From: Petrolisthes cinctipes
Lineage: Eukaryota; Arthropoda; Malacostraca; Decapoda; Porcellanidae
DNA: 64,000 nt
Assembly (NCBI GenBank): GCA_033782935.1
Contig: JAWQEG010002438.1
Span: 475,001-539,000, forward strand
Direction of reading: 5' to 3'
The first letter of the stretch is position 1; the number at the start of each line of letters is the position of its first letter. Below are positions 46,435 through 56,350 of the stretch, piece by piece. The translations under genes and the position numbers were made by a program. A model generated the notes under the pieces. It was not told where the DNA came from. It made no database searches and saw nothing but the letters and a program-made list of their open reading frames with translations.

Positions 46435-46620
46435 TATTACACACCCAATATACAAGTGTACTGTACAATGAGGGTTTTCTGTACACAGTTTCATTACACA
46501 CATTACGTTACACACCCAATATACAAGTGTACTGTACAATGAGGGTTTTCTGTACACAGTTTCATTACACACCCAATATACAAGTGTACTGTACAATGAG
46601 GGTTTTCTGTACACAGAAAT
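46435..46620. repeat. about 60-bp tandem repeat, three units
   Basis: ttacacacccaatatacaagtgtactgtac...gtacacag at about 46437, 46509 and 46566. It occupies the place of the missing endonuclease. Confidence 0.92.
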
Positions 46621-47171
46621 TCAGAAGGTAATACAGAAAATGAAGAAGGATAAATCACCAGGACCAGATGGGATACACCCAAGGATAGTGAAGGAGATAA
46701 TGAAGGAGATCTTAGAGCCACTGGTTATTCTCTTTGAATGCTTGTTCAGCACACAGCAATTGCCCACTGATTGGAAGATTGCAAATATCACAGCAATATT
46801 TAAAAAAGGTGATAAAAGGGACCCAGGAAATGATAGACCTGTGAGTCTGACAAACATTATATGTAAATGTATGGAGACACTAATTAGAGCGGAGATGATG
46901 GCTCACTTGAGGAAATACAACTTGCTCAGTGAAAAACAGTACGGCTTTATACCAGGGAGATCTACTGTATTACAACTTATAAAGGTGTTGGATGAGTGGA
47001 CGAAGGCTTTAGATCAAGGGAATTCTGTACATGTAATTTATTGTGATTTTATGAAGGCATTTGATAGAGTTCCACATAAAAGGTTATTGGAAAAGATCTC
47101 CTGCTGTGGTATAGAAGGCAATTATTTGGACTGGATTAAGGCATTCTTAGGTAATAGAAATCAAAGAGCCC

Positions 47172-47645
47172 TACATGGAGTAGGGTTCATCAGTCTAGAA
47201 TAGGTGCTGTGGAAATGAGTTACTTGAGAGGAGCATGTGGACTTACTAGGTGGGATGGAGAAAGTAATGAGTGTGTATATGAGAGGTGTGGTATGAGTGA
47301 GAAGGCAATTGGTATTGAGTGTGGAGTGGTTGAGAGAGTGAAACGTAATACATTGAGATGGTTTGGATATGTACTGTAGAGAGAATGTAAAGTGAGGAGT
47401 TTGTAAAGAAGGTGTATGGAAGTGAAGTTGTGGCACCTGGTGTGAGAGGCAGACCTCCGGTTAGATGGCAGAACAGAGTGGAAGAGTATGTAAAGGAGAG
47501 AAACATGAGGGACAGAGGAGGGCTTGAACAAGTAAGGAGGGAGTGTTGGAACAGAGAGAACTGGAGGCACTTCTGCCGTGGCCACCCCCTTGGGGGGAGT
47601 TCATGGAGGCAACGAGGCATCAGAGCTATAGATAGATACATAGAA
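47172..47645 (+). mobile_element. RTE-like LINE 3' fragment inserted in the CR1-like LINE
   Basis: From catggagtagggttcatcag it matches 53440-53900 and ends agagctatagatagatacat. It includes the frame VRGRPPVRWQNRVEEYVKER through RRECWNRENWRHFCRGHPLG. Sense orientation. It carries a few indels (for example gtactgtagagagaatgt near 47370). Confidence 0.9.
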
Positions 47646-47941
47646 TAGTGAATGGAGAGGCTATGGAATGGAGTGATGTGGTCAGTGGGGTACCTCAGGG
47701 CTCAGTCTTGGGACCATTACTATTTGTTGTTTATATCAATGACCTGCCTAGTTGTGTTGTGATGGAAACAAAAGTGATATATATTTGTATGCTAATGACA
47801 CTAAAATTTTTAGAACTATGGCAAATGATGATGACCATATAAAACTCCAAGAAGATTTAGAAGATATGAAACATTGGACAGAAAAATGGTTATTGAGTTT
47901 TTATTCAGATAAGACGAGGTAAATGAGAATTGGTGGATCTG

Positions 47942-47979
<38 letters not shown>

Positions 47980-48558
47980 CATCTTGAAAATGTAATAGAA
48001 AGGTCAAGAGCTGAAAAGGATATTGGAGTAATTATTGACGACATATTGAAATTTTCAGAAAATCTCTCAGAGAAAATAAACAAAGGTAACAAGATTGTTG
48101 GCATTATAAGAACTTTCACCAGCTTAAATGCAGAAATGTTTAAATATCTTTTCATTGCTCTTCTCCGCCCTCATCTGGAATACGCAAATCAGGTGTGGAA
48201 TCCCTATCTTTTTAAGGACATTGAGGCAGTTGAAAATGTCCAAAGAAGAGCAACTAAACTCCTGCCCAATATGAAGAACTTGTCATATGAGGAGAGGCTG
48301 AAAATATTTAATCTACCAACACTGTCATATAGAAGATGGAGAGGCGAGAAATGGACTGTATGACAAGGAATGCAGCGAGAAAGTTTTTCAAGAACGGGAA
48401 GAGAGTATTACACGAGGAAATTCTAGAAAATTATTTAAACCAAGATCACGAATGAACTTGAGGAAATACTCTTTTCTCTGCAGAGTAATAGATATGTGGA
48501 ACTCTCTGCCAGAGTGGGTCATAAACCAGAAATCAGTGGTTTCATTTGAAAAACAATT

Positions 48559-48887
48559 GGTAAATATTGAAAGAATTACCGTTATTGTGTACGGTTTTTC
48601 TCCCTTCATTATCCACTTATTTAGACCATTCTAAGACTATTTTATTCTATGGCACTTCCTCCACAAATGCCCTATTTCCAAGATAGGGCATATTCAAATG
48701 GGGCATTTTGAAATTAGCCTGACCTTACCTGACCTAACCTAGACCACAGCAAACTACCGGGACCTAACCTGGACAAACTACCGGGAAATAACCGCGGTAA
48801 AGTACAGGAAATGACCGGGGCTAAATACGGGGATCTAGCCGGATCTGGCAACACTGCTACAAAACGGTAATTCTTCCAATAAATACC
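48559..48887. mobile_element. GGTA-MITE, complete, 329 bp
   Basis: 8-bp duplication aaacaatt (48551-48558 and 48888-48895). Ends ggtaaatattgaaagaatta and ...ttccaataaatacc. Inserted in the C-terminal codons of the CR1-like LINE. Confidence 0.95.
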
Positions 48888-48947
48888 AAACAATTAGATA
48901 AGTTTTGGGACAATCAAGAACAAAAATACTTCTATAGGGCAAATGAG

Positions 48948-49308
48948 GGTATTTATTGAAAGAATTACCGTTTTATAGCAGTGTTGCCAAATCCGGCAAG
49001 GTCCCAGTACTTTGGCCTGGTCATTTTCTGTACTTTACCACGGTTATTTCCCGGTAGTTTGCCCAGGTTAGGTCCCGGTAGTCTGCCCAGGTTAGGTCCC
49101 GACAGTCTAGGTTAGGTTAGGTCAGGTCAGGTAAGGTCAGGCTAATTTCAAAATGCCCCATTTGAATATGCCCTATCTTGGAAATGCGGAGAATTGGAAT
49201 TTGCGGAGAAAATGCCATAGAAGAAAATAGTCTTAGAATGGTCTAAATAAGTGGGTAATGAAGGTAGAAAAACCGTACCCAATAACGGTAATTCATTCAA
49301 TATTTACC
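48948..49308. mobile_element. GGTA-MITE, complete, 361 bp
   Basis: 8-bp duplication caaatgag (48940-48947 and 49309-49316). Opposite orientation to the copy 60 bp upstream. Core includes ctaggttaggttaggtcagg at 49108-49127. Confidence 0.95.
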
Positions 49309-49395
49309 CAAATGAGTAATAGGAATGAAGTGGAGCTGAAAGTACAGGCTCACCAATAGAGCCTCTTCCAGAAGATCATCTGTAAGCATCTGTGT

Positions 49396-49645
49396 GGTTT
49401 GTTGGGAAGCTTACAAACCAATACCACTGTGTTTATTGACCGTAAAATAATGAAGCCTTACAAGTGTGGTTGGTTGGGAAGCTTACAAACCAATAATACC
49501 ACTGAGGAATTGACCCTAAATGGACGTTGTATAGGGTCGTGTGGTTGGTTAGGAAGCTTACAAACCAATACCACTATGGAATCAACCCTAAAATAATGAA
49601 GCCTAATACAAGTGTGGTTGGTTGGGAAGCTTACAAACCAACACA
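49396..49645. repeat. about 70-bp minisatellite, four units
   Basis: gtggtttgttgggaagcttacaaaccaata-type units start near 49395, 49466, 49540 and 49614. Each contains the inverted pair ttggttggg / aaaccaa around an aagctt. Confidence 0.93.
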
Positions 49646-49689
49646 CCGAGTAGCCATCTTAGTTAGTATGACCACGAACTAAAAAATTA

Positions 49690-50091
49690 GGTATTTATTG
49701 AAAGAATTACCGTTTTGCAGCAGTGTTGCCAGATCCGGCTGGGTCCCAGTATTTTACCCCTGTCATTTATTGTACTTTATCACGATTATTTCCCGGTAGT
49801 TTGCCCAGGTTAGGTTACGGTAGTTTGCCCAGGTTAGGTCCCGGTAGTCTGATGCGGTCTAGGTTAGGTTAGGTCAGGTCAGGTAAGGTCAGGCTAATTT
49901 CAAAATGCCCCATTTGAATATGCCCTATCTTGGAAACGGGGCATTTGAGGAAGAAAAACCATAGAAGAAAAGTGTCTTAGAATGGTCCAAAATAGTGGGT
50001 AATGACAGTAAAATATCTATTATACAGTAAGGTCCACTTCTGTACCTTTACCAAAACGTACGCAATAACGGTAATTCATTCAATATTTACC
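49690..50091. mobile_element. GGTA-MITE, composite end, 402 bp
   Basis: Flanks aaaaatta (49682-49689) and aaaaattc (50092-50099), 7 of 8. It carries the alternative terminus (aaggtccacttctgtaccttt, then acc) at about 50029-50052, immediately followed by the standard terminus. Confidence 0.9.
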
Positions 50092-50146
50092 AAAAATTCA
50101 CACATTTACTCTAATAACAATAATTAAGGCATTATGCAAGAAGATC

Positions 50147-50242
50147 CATAGTGTATACGATGCATGGTACCGGTACGATGGCTCTGTTGTGTGTCCATAG
50201 AGCCGCACACCATTGTACCGGCACATCATCGTATTTACTATG
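50147..50242. mobile_element. short palindromic element
   Basis: Arms 50147-50180 and 50211-50242 (catagtgtatacgatgcatg and its imperfect inverse). Shares the gtatacgatg..ggta(c)cggtacgatggctctgt core with 62159-62283. Confidence 0.75.
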
Positions 50243-50289
50243 ACTGATTTTTTTTTGTTTACTTACATTTTTATCGTGTTGGATTCTCT

Positions 50290-50820
50290 GCAGTGTTGCC
50301 AGATCAGAGGAGGTCTTACAGTCAGTGTTGCCAGATCTATTTGGCATCATACCCTCAACTTCAATATCATCAGAATTTCCCTTTTTTTTTTACCTCAATA
50401 ATTTTCCTGTTTATATTTACCATTATTCTTTATTATTATTTACATTTACCATTATTTTATTCTTGAAATTTCGTCTGGTAGAAATTTTACTCCTAAACAA
50501 TCTTAATTAATATAATATCCCAATTGGTACTTCTAATTTTCCATACTTGGCAATACTGCTTCACTGTCAGTACGCCAGTGTTGCCAGATCCATTTGGCAT
50601 TATACCCACAACTTCAACATCAGAATTTCCCATTTTACCTCAATAATTCTCTGTTTACTCTTGAACATTGACGGTCATTTTGGTATTTCATCATCTGGTA
50701 GAAATTACCCTGATTACTCTTAAACAATCTTTTAATATTATTATCTTTATATAATTTCCTTGTGTGGACTTCAAAACTATCTAAAAACAGATAAATTTCC
50801 CAGCACCTGGCAACACTGAT
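50290..50820. mobile_element. two adjacent small elements with CAGTGTTGCCA ends
   Basis: 50323-50558 and 50578-50818 both begin cagtgttgccagatc(t/c)(a/c)atttggcat and end in an inverted form (ggcaatactg; ggcaacactg). They are alignable to each other (catacccncaacttca.. catcagaatttccc). An extra half-end lies at 50290-50306. Duplicated flanks are not clear. Confidence 0.65.
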
Positions 50821-51180
50821 TGAGTGACTTGCCGAGGATTTTATTAGTCCAGGGAGAAGGATAGATCACTCTGGGTTTATTTTGGTCCTGAGAGAAGGAT
50901 AGATTACTCTGTGTTTATTTTGGTGTCATCGTTGTGGCTGGCTGTGACGGTGGCGCCTCTAGCGGCCGTGGGGAATCATCACTTTAGTTCCCGTCTGCTT
51001 CCCTTTATCGATCCTCATTAATATTTAAGACTAATTTTCTTTATTAGTAGCGCCCACGACCTTTGGTGCTAATTATATGGCTATAGAATAAATAATATTA
51101 TATTCATTTTGGTCAAACTACATAATGAATTACGATAATATTTACGACAAAACCCTAATATATTGTTTAAAAAAAACATA
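50821..51180. other. non-coding, no gene seen
   Basis: A short repeat 'agagaaggatagatnactctg(g/t)gtttattttggt' occurs twice (50850-50925). Confidence 0.5.
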
Positions 51181-51185
51181 TTGTA

Positions 51186-51226
51186 CAGCCACAATCAAAT
51201 ATCCACCGACACTTTCCTTCCATCGT
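51186..51226. mobile_element. single end of the TA-flanked MITE
   Basis: cagccacaatcaaatatcca ... ccatcgta after a TA; the partner end is absent. Confidence 0.75.
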
Positions 51227-51599
51227 ATACAGTATTACCACCTTATACAGTATACTTACAGTATACTTTAGGTATAACTATGACAATCAATTCAATCTGT
51301 ACTTGGTAGCTTAAGTTGCTACTTTAATTATGTAAATATTCGCGTTTCAGTATTTTTGAAAAGCGGAATAATGATAAGTACTTAATTATTCCATTTAAAG
51401 GTGCTGGTTCCAGTAAAAAAAATCAATCATAACCAACCAAAAACTGCAAAAAAAACTCCCACCGCTCCTGTGAAAGTCAAGGAGCAGCTGTTAGTGATTC
51501 CTATCAGCCGCTAGGTGGCTCTGCTGTACCGCGACGACCAAAACTCGTATAAGAGTGGTCCGTCCTCCTACAGTAATACTAATAAAGTCCTTGTGGCTA
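51227..51599. other. non-coding, no gene seen
   Basis: AT-rich on the left; a GC-richer patch at 51455-51575 shows no frame or RNA gene. Confidence 0.4.
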
Positions 51600-51756
51600 A
51601 AGTACACTCGTGATACACAATTTCTGACCAGAGTGTGAGCAGCAGAAAGCTTCGAATCGCCTGGTATTGTTCATTTCCCCACCCAGTACACCTATAGAGG
51701 CTGAGTTCGAATGCAGGGTATGTGTGTGTCAGAAATTACGTATCACGAGTGTACTT
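51600..51756. mobile_element. 157-bp MITE with 29-bp inverted ends
   Basis: aagtacactcgtgatacaca (51600-51619) through ttctgac is mirrored at 51728-51756. The interior includes gttcgaatgc, which resembles a polymerase III B box, but no A box or cloverleaf was found, so a tRNA gene is not claimed. Confidence 0.75.
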
Positions 51757-52062
51757 GAGAATAAAAGAAACCTTGCTTGGTATATGCATTATAGGCAAAT
51801 TACATAATAAATTATCCACAACCTAATATTTACGACAGATTTAAAGATCGACCTAATTGCTAAAACATCCATACTTTAATAACATTCATGCATAATATTT
51901 AAAATGAGTAATTATAACCTGTTTCTGTAATCTACAATATTATTTGTCAATAGTATTCTGATGTAATATTTGATGAAAAGAACAGCCATTCAGATTTTAT
52001 AAACCATATATACTTAAAATTACATAACAATGACCTAAAGAGTACTGTAGGCTTATATACTG
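51757..52062. other. AT-rich, no gene seen
   Basis: No frames or repeats of note. Confidence 0.4.
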
Positions 52063-52064
52063 TA

Positions 52065-54085
52065 CAGCCACAATCAAATATACCCCGACACTTTCCTTCC
52101 ATCGTGCAAATAAATCGGCATCATATCAAAATATAATCATACAACAACACCTTACGTCAACTCAACCCCCTCAATTATTATTATAAGGTGCTGCAAAATC
52201 ATACACGTGTTGTTCTTCATTACCAAGATATTTATTATTATTATTATATTATTATGAGGTGCTGCAAAATCATACACGTGTTGTTCTTTATTACCAAGAT
52301 ATTTATTATTATTATTATTATGAGGTGCTGCAAAATTAAACACATGTTGTTCTTTATTACCAAGATATTTATGGCTTATATGTACATTGGCGTGGAGGCA
52401 GGGAGAGGTGCCAGAGGATTGGAGGAGAGCCATAATTGTACCTTTGTATAAGGGGAAGGGCAGTAAGGATGAGTGTGGTAGCTATAGGGGAATAAGCCTT
52501 CTTAGTGTACCGGGGAAGGTTTACGGGAAGGTTCTTACTGAAAGACTGGTTGAAGTAACAGGGAATAAAGTTAGTGAGGAGCAGGGAGGGTTCAGAAAGG
52601 GTAGAGGATGTGTGGACCAAATATTTGCATTAAAATCAATAGTTGAGAAATATATTGGGAAGGTTAAGAAGTTGTATGCTGCCTTCATGGATTTGGAGAA
52701 GGCATACGATAGAGTTGATAGGAAAGCTATGACAGAGGTGTTGAGAATTTATGGTGTTGGGGGGCCTTTGCTGAAAGGTATTGAGGCTTTTTATGCAGAT
52801 GCAAAAGCATGTGTACGGGTAGAGGGTGATCTAAGTGAGAGTTTTAATATTAGTGTAGGGCTGAGACAGGGGTGTGTTATGTCACCATGGTTGTTCAATA
52901 TATATATGGATGGTTGTATGAGAGAGGTGAAAGCCAAAGTGAATGGTCTGGGGGTGAAGTTGAGGCTGAAAGAAGCAAATTGGTCCCTGGTGGCAAGTTT
53001 GTTTGCGGATGACACTGTGCTGATGGCTGAGAATGAAAGGAATTTACAGAGAGTGGTGGACGAATTTCAGTCTGTGTGTAAACGAAGGAAATTGAAGGTG
53101 AATGTAGATAAAAGTAAAGTGATGGTATTTGAGAGAGCAGAAACTGAAGTGATTGACTTTGCTACACCTTACAGAGTGGCTGTACCAACTGGGACGAAGT
53201 GTGAGATAACTCTGAGGGGCGAGAGGATGGAGGAAGTGAAGGAGTTTAAGTACCTGGGTACAGTTATGTGTAAACATGGAAGTATGGAAGGAGAAATTAG
53301 GGAGAGAGCAGTGAAGGGTAGACAGGTCATAGGATCACTGGGAAGGATTATGAAGGGTAGAAGTGTGAGTATGAAAGTGAAAAGGGGACTACGAAATAGT
53401 ATAATCCTGCCAACACTGACATATGTGTCGGAGACATGGACATGGAGTAGGGCGCATCAGTCTAGAATAGGTGCTGTGGAAATGAGTTACTTGAGAGGAG
53501 CATGTGGACTTACTAGATGGGATGGAGAAAGTAATGAGAGTGTGTATGAGAGATGTGGTATGAGTGAGAAGGCAATTGGCATTGAGTGTGGAGTGGTTGA
53601 GAGAGTGAAACGTGATACATTGAGATGGTTTGGACATGTAGAGAGAATGCAAGGCGAGGAGTTTGTAAAGAAGGTGTATGGAAGTGAAGTTGTAGGACCT
53701 GGTGTGAGAGGCAGACCTCCGGTCAGATGGCAGAACAGAGTGGAAGAGTATGTAAAGGAGAGAAACGTGAGGGGTAGAGTAGGGATGGACCAAGTAAGGA
53801 GGGAATTGTTGGAACAGGGAGAACTGGAGACACTTCTGCCGTGGCCACCCCCTTGGGGGGAGTTCCCGGAGGGAGCGAGGCGTCAGAGCTATAGATAGAT
53901 AGATAGATATTTATTATTATTATTATTATTATGAGGTGCAGTAAAATTAAACACATGTTGTTCTTTATTACCAAGATATTTATTATTATTATGAGGTGCT
54001 GCAAAATCATACACGTGTTGTTCTTTATTACCAAGATATTTACTACGATGGAAGGAAAGTGTTGGTGGATATTTGATTGTGGCTG
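52065..54085. mobile_element. TA-flanked MITE containing a minisatellite and a LINE
   Basis: Ends cagccacaatcaaatatacc and ...gatatttgattgtggctg with TA at 52063-52064 and 54086-54087. Inside are five units of a 55-70-bp repeat (gaggtgctgcaaaatc..ttattaccaagatattta): three left of the LINE (near 52184, 52257, 52322) and two right of it (near 53932, 53991). Without the LINE the element would be about 480 bp. Confidence 0.88.
52373..53905 (+). mobile_element. RTE-like LINE, 5' truncated, 503-codon open frame
   Basis: The frame from 52387 to 53898 encodes most of a reverse transcriptase: WRRAIIVPLYKGKGSKDECG, SYRGISLLSVPGKVYGKVL, then AAFMDLEKAYDRVDRKAM (catalytic Asp), VGLRQGCVMSPWLFNIYMDG (motif B), VASLFADDTVLMAEN (active site), EFKYLGTVM, then the C-terminal FGHVERMQGEEFVKKVYGSE, RGRPPVRWQNRVEEYVKER. 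The endonuclease and RT start are missing. A one-base insertion near 53808, relative to the 47.5 and 63.9 kb copies, changes the last 30 codons. The tail is (GATA)n. agatatttat repeats on both sides (near 52365 and 53903), a likely 10-bp target duplication. The family is RTE-like by motif and microsatellite tail. Confidence 0.9.
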
Positions 54086-54390
54086 TACATACCGTATTGT
54101 CATCATCAGTACAGTACATGAGACCATTATAACTTTTAACTTTTACTATGAGGAGAAGTCACGTATTTTAGAATCAATAATTTCCTGCTTTCGTTCGTAG
54201 CTTGAGAAAGTCTAAAAAAATCAGGATTGACTTTAATTCATTATATACTTACCTTAATTGTTGTCTGAAAACCTGAAGCCAATATTTCAGTCTGGGGCCA
54301 AGGAAAATATTTATGTAATACTCCATCCTAACAGAATCAAATACGTCTACAGATTACAGTACTGTTTTGTTAACCTTTAAATTTGGGGTG
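54086..54390. other. non-coding, no gene seen
   Basis: AT-rich sequence between the MITE and the C-rich minisatellite. Confidence 0.4.
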
Positions 54391-55815
54391 GGTAGAAAGC
54401 CTGTCCCCTATTCCTGCACCCCCCTAACCCCCCCCAAGCCTGTCCCCATACTCCCGCACCAACCAAACCCCTCCCAAGCCTGTCCCCCTACTCCCACACC
54501 CCACTAAGCCTGTCCCCCTATTTCCGCACCCCCCCAAAAAAAAAACCCAAGCTTGTCCCCCTACTCCTGCACCCCCTCAAACCCCCCAAGCCTGTCCTCT
54601 ACTCCCGCACCCCCCAAAACCCCCCCCAGCCTGTCCCCATACTCCCGCACCAACCAAACCCCCCCCCCAAGCCTGTCCTCTACTTCCGCGCCCCCCTAAC
54701 CCCCCCAAAACCCCCCCCATACTCCCGCACCCCCCAAAACCCCCCAAGCCTATCCTCCTACTCCCGCACCCCCCAAAACCCCCACAAGCCTGTCCCCTTA
54801 CTCCAGCATCCCCCTAAACCCCCCCAAGCCTGTCCCAATACTCCCGCACCAACCAACCCCCCTCCAAGCCGGTCCCCTACTCCCTCACCCCCCAAACCCC
54901 CCCACTAAGCCCGTCCTCTACTCCCGCACCCCCCTAAGCCCCCCCAAGCCTGTCCCTCTATTCCTGCACCCCCTTAATTCAACTTATCTGATATCAGTAA
55001 GTCTGTTTTATTAACCTTTAAAATTTATATGGGTTAGAATAATTACTCCAACTCCATTTTTTTTCCAACCCTATCTTTTCACCATATGTTAAATTCACAC
55101 AGGTTAATTAAGGGGGTGTGTGGGAATAGGGGGATAGGCTTTGGAGGGGGGGGGTTGGGGGTTGCAGGAATAGGGGGATAGGCTTTGGAGGGGGGGGGTG
55201 CGCGGGTTGCGAGAATTGGGGGATAGGCTTTGGGGGGGGGTTGGGGGTTGCGGGAATAGGGGGATAGGCTTTGGAGGGGGGGGGTTGGGGGTTGCGAGAA
55301 TAGGGGGATAGACTTTGGGGGGGGGTTGGGGGTTGCGGGAATAGGGGGATAGGCTTTGGAGGGGGGGGGGTGCGGGGGTTGCGAGAATAGGGGGATAGGC
55401 TTTGGGGGGGGGTTGGGGGTTGCGGGAATAGGGGGATAGGCTTTGGAAGGGGGGGGGTTGGGGGTTGCGAGAATAGGGGGATAGGCTTGGGGGGGGTTGG
55501 GGGTTGCGGGAATAGGGGGATAGGCTTTGGAGGAGGGGGGGGGGGTTGGGGGTTGCAAGAATAGGGGGATAGGCTTGGGGGGGGTGCGGGAATAGGGGGA
55601 CAGGCTTGGGGGGGGTAGAAAGCCTGTCCCCTATTCCCACACACCCCAAACCCCTTCCAAGCCTGTCCCCCTACTCCCCCCCAAGCCTGTCCTCTACTCC
55701 CGCACCCCCCTAAGCTTGTCCCCCTATTCCCGCACCCCCCTAACCCTCCCCCCCCCCTAAAGCCTGTCCCCCTACTCCCGCACCCCCCAAACCCCCCCCC
55801 AAGCTTGTCCCCCTT
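54391..55815. repeat. C-rich/G-rich minisatellite that flips strand
   Basis: Units of about 25-40 bp, like aagcctgtccccctactcccgcacccccc, fill 54391-54975 (C-rich strand). The inverse (ggggg-ataggcttt-ggaggg...) fills 55107-55615, then C-rich units resume at 55620-55815. The flank gttaaattcacacaggttaa occurs at 55089-55108 and 55819-55838. G runs of 4-10 recur densely. Long Pro-rich minus-strand frames are artefacts of this array. Confidence 0.95.
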
Positions 55816-56067
55816 GTGTTAAATTCACACAGGTTAAACACATCATTTTTTTATTTTTATTAAGAAACTAACATGTTGTGTAACTTATTGTATAACATTT
55901 AGGTTAATTTAGATACAATACCATCTACATTATTTTTGAGTATATCATATTTATGTTTTCATTTAAGTATATTTTCCCTAGTTGATATCTCTCTTTTTTT
56001 TTTCATCATTTTTTAGTATATCATATTTATGTTTTAATTTAAGTATATTTTCCCTAGCTGATATCTC

Positions 56068-56107
<40 letters not shown>

Positions 56108-56172
56108 TGTGTGTGTGTGTGTGCTTTTAAGTTTTCATTTCTGTATATTTTCCATAGTTGATCTCTCTCTCT

Positions 56173-56218
<46 letters not shown>

Positions 56219-56234
56219 ATAAGGCTGCTGGCCC
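55816..56234. repeat. duplicated T-rich block and (TG)n microsatellites
   Basis: tatcatatttatgtttt..aagtatattttccctag..tgatatctctc occurs twice (55944-55995, 56018-56070). (TG)n runs at about 56075-56122 and 56178-56218. No gene. Confidence 0.85.
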
Positions 56235-56271
56235 TATATAACCCAGGGAAAGAGAGGTAAACTATTCATTC
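56235..56271 (+). promoter_or_regulatory. candidate core promoter: TATA box plus initiator
   Basis: TATATAA at 56235-56241, and TCATTC at 56266-56271, which fits the arthropod initiator TCAKTY. The initiator A is 33 bp after the first T of the TATA box, close to the usual spacing. The next ATG on this strand in a purine-rich context (aagcgacATGAAG) is at 56351. Confidence 0.5.
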
Positions 56272-56350
56272 GTGTGTCTCCCTTCAACACACACACACTT
56301 ATACAGACACACACACACACATCAGAAACAAGAGAAGAAGAAGAAGCGAC

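Larger units (their letters stand above)
46625..48950 (+). pseudogene. CR1-like LINE reverse transcriptase, multiply interrupted
   Basis: MKKDKSPGPDGIHPRIVKEI opens the RT (first frame 46640-47170); then LPTDWKIANITAIFKKGDKR, RPVSLTNIICKCMETLI, IYCDFMKAFDRVPHKRLLEK (first catalytic Asp). After the inserted fragment at 47172-47645 it resumes with VNGEAMEWSDVVSGVPQGSV, LGPLLFVVYINDLP, then in a shifted frame YADDTKIF (active site). The thumb follows: KDIGVIIDDILKFSENLSEK, RPHLEYANQVWNPYLFKDIE. The C-terminus SFEKQL is split by the MITE at 48559 and continues as DKFWDNQEQKYFYRANE until the next MITE at 48948. A (GA)n tract lies at 47946-47975. Confidence 0.85.

Noticed and set aside
51600..51756. 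tRNA gene, because of gttcgaatgc
   Set aside because: No A box and no cloverleaf; the sequence is the middle of a palindromic MITE.
55079..55649. Three Pro-rich minus-strand frames of 159-181 codons
   Set aside because: All three frames are open because the G-rich minisatellite lacks stops; not a protein.
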